Positions 17,770 to 26,858 are shown, counted from the stretch's first letter. The stretch: DNA of 64,000 nt from an uncultured Cellulophaga sp. (GCA_947491225.1 CANLIE010000006.1:43156-107155); one strand, 5' to 3'. Made by a program: numbers and translations. Notes: generated by a model not told the origin, from the sequence alone.

Positions 17770-18234
17770 CTAATTATAAATTAATATGTAAGCATTTAAT
17801 GAAACAGCTATGCACAACCATATAATATAAGGTAGCATTAATAGCCACTTAGTTTTAGTAATTTTGTGGTATTTAATGGATATGGATATAACAACAAAAG
17901 TTAAGGCTGTAATAATAATTAAACCTAAACTTATATTATGGTGATTAAAAAAAGCATAATTCCAGCTAACATTTAAAAGCCATTGTATAGTGTACAGAAT
18001 AATAAATTTAAAATTAGTGCTATTTTTTGATAAATACCCCATATAAATGGCAAAACAAATCATTATGGTAGTCCAAGCTGCTCCAAAAACCCATCCTGAT
18101 GGAGTCCATGGTGCTTTGTCTAAATTTATATACCAAGTAGATTGTGGCCCATTATTCATTAGTAAAACTCCTAGGAGTAATGCACTAAAGTTTAAAACAA
18201 GAAATAAAAGAATGTATTTGGCTAATTTCATCAT
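17770..18234 (-). CDS. tspO: TspO/MBR family tryptophan-rich sensory protein
   Basis: Five-helix membrane protein binding porphyrins and related tetrapyrroles; in bacteria linked to oxygen and light-dependent stress control. The 154-aa sequence shows five hydrophobic segments and the family motif WYINLDKAPWTPSGWVFGAA (residues 33-52) plus WNYAFFNHHNISLGL. It lies 2 bp before the SRPBCC gene and fits the light/oxidative character of the cluster up to 24.9 kb. Confidence 0.95.
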   Translation of the reverse strand: MMKLAKYILLFLVLNFSALLLGVLLMNNGPQSTWYINLDKAPWTPSGWVFGAAWTTIMICFAIYMGYLSKNSTNFKFIILYTIQWLLNVSWNYAFFNHHNISLGLIIITALTFVVISISIKYHKITKTKWLLMLPYIIWLCIAVSLNAYILIYN

Positions 18235-18392
18235 TGTTTTCTTTAATTCTAGAATTCTATCTTGTATATTCTCAGCTTCAACAAGCTATGTTTCTCTTAC
18301 TCTATGATTTCTGGCAGAAAGAGTTTTATACTCTTTCATTAATTACTTATATTTTTTCTAAGAGAAACTTTTTTAAATAGATTACGCATATT

Positions 18393-18941
18393 TTATTTCG
18401 CTAAATGTTTTGTTATTTTTTTACTTAACGGATTTGTAGTAGAGTAGTAGTAGTCTGTGAATCTTCCATCTTCATCTATCAAATATTTTTGAAAATTCCA
18501 CTTTACAGATGTACTGATATTACCATTAAACTCTTTTTTTGTTAACCAAGTATATAAGGGATGTTGATTGTCTCCTTTTACATTTATTTTTTCGGTCATT
18601 AAAAACGTAACGCCATAATTTTTTTCACAGAATGCTTTGATTTCTTCACTAGAGCCAGTTTCTTGATTCCTAAATTGATTACAAGGCACACCTATAACCA
18701 TAAGTTTTTCTTTATATGTATCATACAGTTTTTGTAAATCTTCATACTGACCCGTGAAACCACATTTTGAAGCCACGTTTACAAAAAGTATTTTTTTTCC
18801 TTTAAAATCAGTTAAATTAATAGGCTTACCATCTAGACTATTTATTTCTATATCATAAATACTAGTTAAAGGTTCTGATTTAGATTTAGAAGAGCAAGTA
18901 AAAAATAATGTGCTAAGTGACATCATTAGTAAGTTTTTCAT
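18393..18941 (-). CDS. glutathione peroxidase family thiol peroxidase (lipoprotein)
   Basis: Peroxidase of the GPx fold, 182 aa. The N-terminus carries a lipoprotein-like signal (TLFFTC, Cys16), suggesting envelope location. Peroxidatic Cys60 lies in VASKCGFTGQY, a second Cys at 87 in GVPCNQF, a third near 105, and the catalytic Trp in SVKWNFQKYLID near 153. Since Bacteroidota lack glutathione in general, a thioredoxin-type reductant is likely. Adjacent (1 bp) to the SDR gene and part of the stress cluster. Confidence 0.93.
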   Translation of the reverse strand: MKNLLMMSLSTLFFTCSSKSKSEPLTSIYDIEINSLDGKPINLTDFKGKKILFVNVASKCGFTGQYEDLQKLYDTYKEKLMVIGVPCNQFRNQETGSSEEIKAFCEKNYGVTFLMTEKINVKGDNQHPLYTWLTKKEFNGNISTSVKWNFQKYLIDEDGRFTDYYYSTTNPLSKKITKHLAK

Positions 18942-18942
18942 T

Positions 18943-19626
18943 TTAAAGTTTAAAATTTACTATACCACAATCTAATTCTATTATTTGCCCAGACATATTC
19001 AAGGTTTTTTCACCCAATAAGAAGTCTGCCATATGTGCCACATCAGTAGGGTCTAAAAAACGCTTTAATGGGTGTCTTTCTTTTATGTTTTCTATCATTT
19101 TCTCGTTACGCAAAAGCTTTGCGGCTAAATCTGTATTTGTTACTGTTGGTGCTATGGCGTTTATACGTATTTTAGGAGCTAGCTCTGCTCCTAAAGATTT
19201 AACTAGGCCTTCTACACCAGCTTTTGCAGTTGCAATACTAGCGTGGTATGGCATTCCTAATTTTGTTGCTACTGTACTAAATAAAACTATAGAGGGGTTA
19301 GTTCCTTTTTTTATTGCATTTAAATAGTGTTTAATTGTTTTAACTGCACCAATTACATTAATTTCAAAATCTTCTTTAAAATCATCTGTAGTGAGTCTTG
19401 TCACTGGTTTTAGGTTAATACTGCCTGGGCAATATACCAAGCCATCTATTACACCTATATCTGGTAGTTTATCTTTAAGTACATCACAAGAATAGTGTGT
19501 TAAGTTTTTATGTTTTAAATCTGGAACTGATCTACTAACAACTATAACATTTTGTGATGTCATAAGTTTTTTGGTTATGGCTAAACCAATTCCTTTACTT
19601 CCTCCTATGATAACTGTAGTTTTCAT
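18943..19626 (-). CDS. SDR-fold protein lacking the catalytic tyrosine
   Basis: A 227-aa Rossmann protein with the nucleotide motif IIGGSKGIGLA (residues 6-16) and C-terminal APTVTNTDLA and GQIIELDCG segments of SDRs. In the active-site helix, PYHASIATAKAG, the Lys of YxxxK is present but the Tyr four residues before it is Ile. Members of this subgroup with HxSxAxAK occur in photolyase clusters and share this change. It may bind NAD(P) without acting as a classical oxidoreductase. Cotranscribed with GPx. Confidence 0.88.
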   Translation of the reverse strand: MKTTVIIGGSKGIGLAITKKLMTSQNVIVVSRSVPDLKHKNLTHYSCDVLKDKLPDIGVIDGLVYCPGSINLKPVTRLTTDDFKEDFEINVIGAVKTIKHYLNAIKKGTNPSIVLFSTVATKLGMPYHASIATAKAGVEGLVKSLGAELAPKIRINAIAPTVTNTDLAAKLLRNEKMIENIKERHPLKRFLDPTDVAHMADFLLGEKTLNMSGQIIELDCGIVNFKL

Positions 19627-19722
19627 TAGTATTTATTAAAATTAAGGCAAATAAAGTCTAGTTGGACACGTGTAATTTGCCAATAATTAAGAATATTTTA
19701 AAATTTTGTTACAATACTAATA

Positions 19723-19944
19723 CTATGGTAGTGGCTGCATCTTTAGCCTTTTCTCTACTTTACGTTTTATAGCAGTAAGACGCTTCATTAAATCCATTAT
19801 CTTTTCGTCTTTATCTTCTTTATATAATTGGTTAAGCTCAAGAATTAGAGCTTTAGCTTCGCGAGAAATTTCAACTCTTTCACTATTAGATAGTGACTTC
19901 ATTTTTCTTTTCTCAAATTCCAACGCTTTATCTATAATCTCCAT
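19723..19944 (-). CDS. small helical hypothetical protein
   Basis: A 73-aa, highly charged protein predicted almost entirely alpha-helical, with heptad-like spacing (KALILELNQLYKEDKDEKIM) and a basic KRKVEKRLK tail. No recognised domain. ATG at 19944 after a 709-bp gene-poor stretch; 96 bp upstream of the SDR gene on the same strand. The codon usage matches neighbours, so it is likely a real gene. Confidence 0.65.
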   Translation of the reverse strand: MEIIDKALEFEKRKMKSLSNSERVEISREAKALILELNQLYKEDKDEKIMDLMKRLTAIKRKVEKRLKMQPLP

Positions 19945-20653
19945 ATTGTTAATGTTTTTAAATAGTTTTGTATTTCTGTTATTTTAGCGGAACTATTAAA
20001 TATCCGCCATAAAATGATGCATTTGTACTATAATTATAATCCTTATATATTTATAGAATGAAAACAATTATGCTTCTACAGTAACATCATTATTTTTAAT
20101 ATATTTTAAAACCCTTAAACCAATTCTATAGGTTAAGAGGCTATGAGCTTATGTTTTTTACAATTCTTTTTAATTTACACAGCTCAATTATTTTATCTGA
20201 TAAATTTATGCTTTTACTATAATAGAAAAATTATGCTTATAATTATAGTAAAATGTAATGTTTTTTTCAATAAGTATTTGCTTATAATTGATATTTATTT
20301 TCAAATAAAGCAATTTTAGGCTTATTATTAGGTTTAAATTAGAATTTTTTTCATCAATTATACATTTTTCACAGCATTTTTTGGTGTTCTTTTATCAAGT
20401 ATATATTAGTTTTAAGTTAATCACTCTTCATAAATTCATAAAAAGCGTCTATATTTTATGAATACAATACTTTTTATATCTATTATTCTAAGTTTACTGT
20501 AATAATGGGAATTTAAGTACTTATTTTTGTTATAAAACAGCTTCTCTAATATCTTTTACTTATAATAATGCTATTGGTTATTTGTTTTTTTCTACTATAT
20601 GTAAAATGCCCGCTTACAAAGTTTCTTAGTTTTTAGTGTTTAGTTTTCTATTT
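19945..20653. other. gene-free AT-rich stretch with two inverted repeats
   Basis: No open frame above about 40 codons with coding character was seen. Two perfect inverted repeats occur: TTTTACTATAAT (20212-20223) with ATTATAGTAAAA (20242-20253), and ATTCATAAAA (20434-20443) with TTTTATGAAT (20454-20463). The stretch sits where photolyase and DUF2256 genes are found in related clusters, and beside a broken DUF2805 gene, so it may be decayed sequence. Confidence 0.5.
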
Positions 20654-20822
20654 TTAACTGTTTTGTACCACATTATAAAAAATAGTTTTTATTTCTTGTC
20701 GCATTACTGTAATTACTTCTTTTTTGGATAACCCAAATCTGATGTTTTATAGCATCAAAAGCGGTTCTATCTCCCAAAGCTATTCTTGTTACACTACTTA
20801 TTTGTGTTATAGTTATACTCAT
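20654..20822 (-). pseudogene. frameshifted DUF2805 (TIGR03643) gene
   Basis: Starting at ATG 20822, three bases after the SDR stop, the first frame reads MSITITQISSVTRIALGDRT then AFDAIKHQ. The next frame continues FGLSKKEVITVMRQEIKTIF and ends at a TAA at 20654-20656. Joined, they match the DUF2805 pattern (IALxDxTxFxxI..FGLxxxEVxxxMRxxLK). The span is 169 bp, one base more than a codon multiple, so a single-base shift near 20737-20745 breaks it. The C-terminus beyond also looks shortened. DUF2805 genes accompany photolyase/cryptochrome clusters. Confidence 0.75.
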
Positions 20823-20825
20823 ATT

Positions 20826-22247
20826 TTATGCGGCTAATTTATTAATCATTCCATTAAAAATAAAGCTATGAAAAGGGAGCACACTGTACCAATATAATCG
20901 ACCTGCTAAACCTCTTGGTCTAAATGTTGCTGATTGCTTTAAAATATTGTCTTCAATTTTAAACTCTAACCAAGCTTCTCCAGGTAGTTTCATTTCAGCA
21001 TATAATAATAGTTTTTGTTGTTCTTTATCTGCATAGATAACGCGCCAAAAATCTAATGCATCACCTACACTTAAATCTGTAAAGCTAGTTCTTCCTCTTC
21101 TTAGACCTATACCACCAAATAGTTTATCTAAATATCCTCTTAATCTCCATAAAATAGTACCATAATACCAACCAGTAGTACCACCAATAGCCCAAACCTT
21201 ATCTATAGTCTTATTTTTGTTTACAACCTTACGTTCTTTATAGTCTGTAAAACATCCATATTTAGGAACATGAATATACTTATGTATGCTTCCTTTTAAT
21301 CTATCACTACTTATTATGGCGTCTTTCCAACTAGATAAAATACTATTTTGCTCAATTTTCTCAAACGCCAATTCTACGGCTGCTTTGTAAGTTATTGGTT
21401 GTATGTTTAAAATATCATTAATATTACTTGGCTTGCCTATAATTTCTACTCCCATACTTTTTACTAAAGTTGATGCAAGTTTGTAAGATGTAGATGTTAC
21501 AAAATATAACCAATACGATGATAATTTTGGTGTCATAACTGGTACTGTAATTATAAGCCTTTTTAAACCTCTTATTTTAGCAAACTGTACTAACATTTGT
21601 TTGTATGTGAGTATATCTGGTCCAAAAATATCTATTCCTTTGTTGTATAGTTCTTCTTTGGCTATTGCTTTAGATAAAAACAGTAAAACATTTCTAACTG
21701 CTATGGGTTGTGTTTTAGTATCTAGCCATTTAGGAGCAACCATTATGGGCAGTTTTTCTACAAGATCCCTAATGATTTCAAAAGAAGAGCTTCCTGAACC
21801 TACAATAATACCTGCTCTAAAGGTTGTAAGAGCATACATATTAGATGCTAGAGTTTCTTCTACCAATTTTCTAGACGATAAATGTGTAGACAACTTAGAA
21901 TCATTGACAATACCACTTAAGTAAATCACTTGTTTAGTAGTGGTACTCTCAATATATTTTTTAAAGTTGATAGCACATAGCTCTTCTAAAGATTTAAAGT
22001 TGGTTGATGAATTAGACATAGAATGTATTAAATAGTAGGCTATATCTATGTCTTTCGGTATAGTGTTTAATGTATTTTTTTGTAAAAAATCTGCCTCTAC
22101 AACTGTTATTAAAGGCTCTTTTTTATACCATTCTTCTGCTCTTAATTTGTCCCTAACAACACATACAACATTGTAACCTTCTTGTATTAAAAAGGGTACT
22201 AATCTTTTGCCTATATAGCCAGTTGTACCTGTTACTAGAATTTTCAT
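20826..22247 (-). CDS. SDR family NAD(P)-binding protein with C-terminal DUF2867
   Basis: A 473-aa two-part protein: an atypical SDR domain with GTTGYIGKRLVPFL (residues 7-20), YLIHSM and YLSGIV in the first 300 residues, and a DUF2867 domain (VWAIGGTTGWYYGTILWRLR through the C-terminal FRPRGLAGRLYWYSVLPFH). The function of DUF2867 is unknown; the pair is common next to photolyases and ABC1 kinases. It lies 5 bp after the flavin reductase gene and is followed by the broken DUF2805 gene. Confidence 0.93.
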   Translation of the reverse strand: MKILVTGTTGYIGKRLVPFLIQEGYNVVCVVRDKLRAEEWYKKEPLITVVEADFLQKNTLNTIPKDIDIAYYLIHSMSNSSTNFKSLEELCAINFKKYIESTTTKQVIYLSGIVNDSKLSTHLSSRKLVEETLASNMYALTTFRAGIIVGSGSSSFEIIRDLVEKLPIMVAPKWLDTKTQPIAVRNVLLFLSKAIAKEELYNKGIDIFGPDILTYKQMLVQFAKIRGLKRLIITVPVMTPKLSSYWLYFVTSTSYKLASTLVKSMGVEIIGKPSNINDILNIQPITYKAAVELAFEKIEQNSILSSWKDAIISSDRLKGSIHKYIHVPKYGCFTDYKERKVVNKNKTIDKVWAIGGTTGWYYGTILWRLRGYLDKLFGGIGLRRGRTSFTDLSVGDALDFWRVIYADKEQQKLLLYAEMKLPGEAWLEFKIEDNILKQSATFRPRGLAGRLYWYSVLPFHSFIFNGMINKLAA

Positions 22248-22252
22248 ATTAT

Positions 22253-22867
22253 TTATTTAGGTCTTTGGTAAGTATATCTTTTATTAGTGTTTGGAACTGC
22301 ATAAGTGTCTAGTCCGTTAATTGCAGCTATATTACCTTTAGACAAATCTATTAAGCCATCCTTTTGCAACAATTCTCTATTTACATACAAATTAACTATT
22401 TCGCCAATAACCATAATGGTTCCGTTAGCTTTAATAGGTACTTCTTCTATAAAATTTAATTCTAATTGTACAGGCGCACCTTTTAGAAAGGGGGCATTAC
22501 AATTGTTTTTATATTCTGCTTCTAAATTTGTTTTAGAAAATTCTGATACATCTTCAGGGTACTTTGCAGATGTATGGTGTGCATCTTCTAAAATATCTGA
22601 ATGTATATGGTTTATAGTATATGTCTTTGTCTCTAATATATTTTTGTATGTATGTCTTGGAACAGTGGTAGGTCTGCATATAAATCCTAATAAAGCTGGG
22701 CTAGATCCTAGGTGAATAACTGAGCTGAAAATAGCAATATTTTCTTGCCCATTAATAGATTTAGTACCAATTAGATTGGCAGATTTATAGCCTGTTGCAC
22801 TGTTTACTAAATTAATTTTAAATAGGTGCTCTAGTGCTTCTATGTTTTGTTTAGAATATGATATCAT
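22253..22867 (-). CDS. flavin reductase family protein (FMN-binding split barrel)
   Basis: A 204-aa protein of the flavin reductase/FlaRed fold. Visible: NLVNSATGYKSANLIGTKS near residues 18-36, SSVIHLGSSPALLGF and RPTTVPRHTYKNILET, the FMN-phosphate region, and a later YVNRELLQKDGLIDLSK. It probably binds FMN; whether it reduces free flavin or acts on a bound substrate is open. Part of the minus-strand cluster, between the ABC1 kinase and the DUF2867 SDR with gaps of 4-5 bp. Confidence 0.9.
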   Translation of the reverse strand: MISYSKQNIEALEHLFKINLVNSATGYKSANLIGTKSINGQENIAIFSSVIHLGSSPALLGFICRPTTVPRHTYKNILETKTYTINHIHSDILEDAHHTSAKYPEDVSEFSKTNLEAEYKNNCNAPFLKGAPVQLELNFIEEVPIKANGTIMVIGEIVNLYVNRELLQKDGLIDLSKGNIAAINGLDTYAVPNTNKRYTYQRPK

Positions 22868-22871
22868 TCTA

Positions 22872-24182
22872 TTAAAGCAATAAATAATTATTAATTTTAA
22901 TGTTTTTAGGTTTTAGGTCAAACATTAAATTATAAAGCCCAAAAAAGGTTCTGTTTATATAAATAAAGTGTTTAGAGCCTCTATTACCATTCATTTTTCG
23001 TAATTCTATATTTTTGCTATATTTTTCTCCAAGTTCTGCTATTTTATTAAAAAATACAGGATCAGAGAAGTCAAATGTTTCATTGTGAAAAGGTTTTGTA
23101 AATAGACTTAACATTTCATAAAAAAGAGCTGAGAAAAATTTAGTTTCTTCTTTAGAATCATCTTCTTTTAAAATTTCTAATTCTTGCATTTTCTGAGAGA
23201 ATAAAACAGGGTTGTTAATTATTTCAGGTTTTGCAAGTTCAAAATATGGGACATAAAAATTATTAGGTATTTCTTTTATACAACCAAAATCTAAAGCGAT
23301 TAATTCTGCTTCTTTAGAAATTAGGAAATTACCAGGATGTGGGTCTGCGTGCACTATGCGTAGTACGTGCATTTGGTACATATAAAAATCCCATAGAGCT
23401 TGCCCAATTTTATTTGCTAGTTCTTTGTCAGTGTTACGAGCTGTAAATTCGCTTAAATGTTCACCAACCATCCAATCCATCGTAATTATACGCTCAGAAG
23501 ATAGTTTTTCGTAATACTCAGGAAACTTTAAGTTAGGTATGTGCTTACAAGCGGCAACCATTGCTTTGCTTTGCTTTATTTCTAACAGGTAATTAGTTTC
23601 TTCTATAAGTTTGTTTTCTACCTCATTAAAATACTTATCGGAGTCCTTACCTTTAATATTAAACATTTTAATAGCAATAGGTTTTACCATAGCTAAATCT
23701 GTAGATATACTATCTGCTACTCCAGGATACTGTATTTTAACGGCTAGTTTTTTAGAATCTAACTCAGCATAATGTACTTGTCCAATGCTAGCAGCATTGA
23801 CAGAGTTTAAATTAAAAGTATCAAAAATCTCATCCGGAGATTTTCCAAAATATTTTTTAAACGTTTTATGCACTAAAGGAGCAGATAATGGCGGAACAGA
23901 AAACTGTGCCAAAGAAAATTTTTCTACATAAGCCTGTGGCATTATGCTTTTTTCCATACTAAGCATCTGGGCAACCTTTAAAGCACTTCCTTTTAATTGT
24001 TTTAAACTATCATATATATCTTTTGCATTATTTTTATTTAAGCGATCTTTTGCCTCTGTTTCTGACTTTGTTAATTTATCTCCATAATATTTAAGGTAGT
24101 TAACGCCAACTTTTGCCCCCGTTGTAACTAATTTACTGGCACGTTGTATTTTAGAAGTCGGAATTTTATTTAGTGTTTTCAT
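22872..24182 (-). CDS. ABC1/AarF/UbiB family atypical kinase
   Basis: A 436-aa member of the UbiB superfamily of atypical protein-kinase-like ATPases connected with isoprenoid lipids. It shows a KxGQ-like helix (GSALKVAQMLSMEK), the ATP-binding VKIQYPG lysine strand near residues 132-138, catalytic HADPHPGNFLI and metal-binding LDFGCIKEI. The quinone-synthesis role of UbiB is not implied by the neighbours; here it sits between a TetR-type regulator and a flavin reductase in a photolyase-type cluster. Confidence 0.94.
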   Translation of the reverse strand: MKTLNKIPTSKIQRASKLVTTGAKVGVNYLKYYGDKLTKSETEAKDRLNKNNAKDIYDSLKQLKGSALKVAQMLSMEKSIMPQAYVEKFSLAQFSVPPLSAPLVHKTFKKYFGKSPDEIFDTFNLNSVNAASIGQVHYAELDSKKLAVKIQYPGVADSISTDLAMVKPIAIKMFNIKGKDSDKYFNEVENKLIEETNYLLEIKQSKAMVAACKHIPNLKFPEYYEKLSSERIITMDWMVGEHLSEFTARNTDKELANKIGQALWDFYMYQMHVLRIVHADPHPGNFLISKEAELIALDFGCIKEIPNNFYVPYFELAKPEIINNPVLFSQKMQELEILKEDDSKEETKFFSALFYEMLSLFTKPFHNETFDFSDPVFFNKIAELGEKYSKNIELRKMNGNRGSKHFIYINRTFFGLYNLMFDLKPKNIKINNYLLL

Positions 24183-24186
24183 AAAG

Positions 24187-24846
24187 CTATATGTGCATAT
24201 TTATTTTCTCTTTGTATATAAACTTCCCTAAATCTATAATACTCTGTAGTGGTTTTGTATCTAACAAATCAAATGTAGTGTTTACGCTTTTTTCAATAAA
24301 AATGTCTGTTTTTTCAAAAGAAGATGAAGTATCATCTAACCAAAATTTTAATGTTATAATTAATTGTATCCAACCAGACTCTCTAATTGTTTTATGCTGA
24401 ATTTTTTCTAGTTTTTCTTGCTTAAAGTCTATTGTGTTAATTTCTAAGCTTGAAATGTAATGACCAAAGCTCTCTTTTAACTTAGATAGCATACGAATAG
24501 ATTTTAGTTCGTTTTTATGTTTGTTAAGTGCATATAGAACGTAGCTCCTGTTTGCTGTAAGCATCTCAAAAAAAGTATAGTAAAAACTTAAAAGCTTTGT
24601 TCTACTGTCATAAGTAGCATAAGCTTTATCTGCCTCTAACGCTTTTATAGTGTGGTTATAAAAAGCATTAAAAATGTGCTTTTCTAAGGTTTCAAAAGAA
24701 TTAAAGTACTTGTAAAATATAGATTCTTCAAAATTATTAGCCTTACTAAATTTATATATTGAAGAAGGCTCTTTATCGTTCTCTAATATAAAATCCATAT
24801 AAAAACTTATAATATCATCTATTGTTATATTCTTTTTCTTTGCCAT
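24187..24846 (-). CDS. TetR family transcriptional regulator
   Basis: A 219-aa regulator with an N-terminal helix-turn-helix region (NITIDDIISFYMDFILEN then PSSIYKFSKANNFEESIFYK) and a helical ligand domain. The frame is open to a TTG at 24888, but the ATG at 24846 (MAKKKNI) is preferred because homologues begin there and a -7 box (TATCTTTG, 24868-24875) lies just upstream. First gene of the cluster; a near-perfect inverted repeat over the promoter suggests autorepression. Confidence 0.87.
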   Translation of the reverse strand: MAKKKNITIDDIISFYMDFILENDKEPSSIYKFSKANNFEESIFYKYFNSFETLEKHIFNAFYNHTIKALEADKAYATYDSRTKLLSFYYTFFEMLTANRSYVLYALNKHKNELKSIRMLSKLKESFGHYISSLEINTIDFKQEKLEKIQHKTIRESGWIQLIITLKFWLDDTSSSFEKTDIFIEKSVNTTFDLLDTKPLQSIIDLGKFIYKEKINMHI

Positions 24847-24867
24847 AATTTGTACATATCTGTTTAG

Positions 24868-24912
24868 CAAAGATATAAAATTGTCCAATTATTTGTATTG
24901 AATATTAGACAA
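24868..24912 (-). promoter_or_regulatory. promoter and candidate TetR operator
   Basis: Minus-strand -7 box TATCTTTG (24868-24875). Immediately upstream, TTGTCCAAT (24881-24889) and ATTAGACAA (24904-24912) form a 9-bp inverted repeat with one mismatch and a 14-bp spacer, covering the -10 to -40 region. This placement fits repression by the adjacent TetR protein, and the site also faces the divergent gene at 25035. Confidence 0.6.
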
Positions 24913-25034
24913 AATAAAAATATAATTGTTATGCTGTATTTTAAAGGTTTATTTCGTTATGGTTTACTTAAAATTTAAAGATATCTAATTAATAAGAAGT
25001 AATTTTGTTAATTATAAAATTTTGTCAGACAGGA

Positions 25035-25889
25035 ATGAAATTTAAATTAGTAATATTATGTACTGTATTGGTTCTAATAGGAATCTTAAGTTTGCAATTT
25101 ACAAGTAAGCATATAGGCACTTTACCAAAAGTTGTTGCAGAGTCATCTGGTTTGTTGTATTATAATGACCAATTAATTACACATAATGATTCTGGTAATA
25201 CGCCAACTCTTTACTTTTTAGATAAAAATACGCTTGAAGTAACCAGAGAAGTGATTGTTACCAATGCTGAAAATATGGATTGGGAAGACATTACACAGGA
25301 CAAGGACTTCATTTATGTAGCAGATTTTGGAAATTTCAATGGAGATAGAAAAGATCTATGTATATATAAGGTTTCTAAAAAAGATATTAATTCTTCTGAT
25401 AAAGTAACAGCAGAGAAGATTTATTTTACATATCCTGATCAGATTTCTTATACTAGAAGTAGTAGAAGTGATTTTGATGCAGAAGCTTTGTTTTGTAAAG
25501 GGGATAATTTATTTATTCTAACTAAACAATGGCGAGGAAAAGGTACCAATGCGTATAAAATACCAAAAAAAGAAGGTAGTTATAAAGCTGATAGTGTAGG
25601 GAGTTATAAAACAAACGGTATGGTTACAGGTGCTAACTACAATACTGAAACAGGGAAGGTGGTTTTAGTAGGTTACACTATGTTTATGTTGCCTTTTACT
25701 ATAGAAGTTACAGGTTTTTCAGATTCTAATTTATTTTCTGGATCTGTTAAAAAAACACTTTTAAATATTGGCTTTGCTCAAGTAGAAGGAATTACTAATA
25801 TAGATGGCTTTAATTACTACATTTCTTCTGAATCTTTTCTAAAATTACGAGCTAGTGCAAGTGTTTTTAAATTAAAATTAACTAAATAA
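25035..25889 (+). CDS. exported beta-propeller-like hypothetical protein
   Basis: A 284-aa protein starting MKFKLVILCTVLVLIGILSL, a signal peptide or N-terminal anchor. The body has repeated strand-rich blocks (SGLLYYNDQLITHNDSGN, NMDWEDITQDKDFIYVADFG, FDAEALFCKGDNLFILTK) typical of six-bladed propeller or SMP-30-like proteins. The frame runs back to TTG at 25005, but ATG 25035 gives a proper signal sequence. No catalytic assignment. Divergent from the TetR cluster. Confidence 0.78.
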   Translation: MKFKLVILCTVLVLIGILSLQFTSKHIGTLPKVVAESSGLLYYNDQLITHNDSGNTPTLYFLDKNTLEVTREVIVTNAENMDWEDITQDKDFIYVADFGNFNGDRKDLCIYKVSKKDINSSDKVTAEKIYFTYPDQISYTRSSRSDFDAEALFCKGDNLFILTKQWRGKGTNAYKIPKKEGSYKADSVGSYKTNGMVTGANYNTETGKVVLVGYTMFMLPFTIEVTGFSDSNLFSGSVKKTLLNIGFAQVEGITNIDGFNYYISSESFLKLRASASVFKLKLTK

Positions 25890-25992
25890 ATATTCTATTG
25901 TTTTAATTTGAAATCTTAAAATTTAAGATTTTATTAACATTTTCGATTTTATATCTCCGTAATTTTAGATCAACTTAAAAACTATAGTCAAA

Positions 25993-26838
25993 ATGAAAAA
26001 GATTACACTATTATTAATCGCTGTGTTTGTCTTAACGGGAGTAAAGGCACAAATTGAAACACCACAACCTAGCCCGTTGGCTAAATTGGAACAAAAAGTT
26101 GGTTTAACAGATGTAACATTAGAATATTCTAGACCTTCTATGAAAGGTAGAAAAATATTTGGAGATTTGGTCCCACATAATAAATTATGGAGAACAGGGG
26201 CAAATAAAAATACTATAATTACCTTTAGTGATCCTGTTACTATTGGTGGTAATGAAGTTAAAGCAGGTTCTTATGCTATTTTTACTAAACCTGATGCTAG
26301 TTCTTGGGAGGTTATTTTTTATGCTGATGCTAATAATTGGGGAACACCTCAAAAGTGGGATGATGCTAAAGTTGCTGCAACTGTAACTGCTGAAGTTTAT
26401 CCTATGCCTATGAGTATAGAAACATTTACAATGACATTTGATGATTTATCTAATAGTTCTGCTGTATTAGGTATCCTATGGGAAAATGTATATGTAGGAA
26501 TTAAATTTAATGTTCCTACTGATAAAAAAGTAACTAATGCAATTAGTAGAGCAATGAATGGTCCATCTGCAAATGATTACTATGCTTCTGCTATATACTA
26601 TGCACAAGAAGGTAAAGATATAAATAAGGCAAAGGAATGGATGGAAAAAGCAATTAATATGATGGAAAAACCGGCTTTTTACCAGTTGAGACAGTTATCT
26701 TTAATTTATGCTAAATCTGGCGATAAGAAAAAAGCAATTGAGGTTGCTAAAAAATCTTTGGCAGGTTCTAAAGAAGCAAAGAATGATGATTACATTAAAA
26801 TGAATCAAGATTCTTTAAAAGAGTGGGGGGCAATGTAG
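25993..26838 (+). CDS. DUF2911 family secreted protein with TPR-like C-terminus
   Basis: A 281-aa exported protein with signal peptide MKKITLLLIAVFVLTGVKAQ. Residues about 30-170 form the DUF2911 domain (VTLEYSRPSMKGRKIFGDLV, LWRTGANKNT, GSYAIFTKP). The last 100 residues read like two TPR-type helix pairs (ASAIYYAQEGKDINKAKEWM, LRQLSLIYAKSGDKKKAIEV). Function unknown; the family is widespread in Bacteroidota. Closed by a strong terminator. Confidence 0.92.
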   Translation: MKKITLLLIAVFVLTGVKAQIETPQPSPLAKLEQKVGLTDVTLEYSRPSMKGRKIFGDLVPHNKLWRTGANKNTIITFSDPVTIGGNEVKAGSYAIFTKPDASSWEVIFYADANNWGTPQKWDDAKVAATVTAEVYPMPMSIETFTMTFDDLSNSSAVLGILWENVYVGIKFNVPTDKKVTNAISRAMNGPSANDYYASAIYYAQEGKDINKAKEWMEKAINMMEKPAFYQLRQLSLIYAKSGDKKKAIEVAKKSLAGSKEAKNDDYIKMNQDSLKEWGAM

Positions 26839-26858
26839 TCTATAAATAGTAAGTATAA

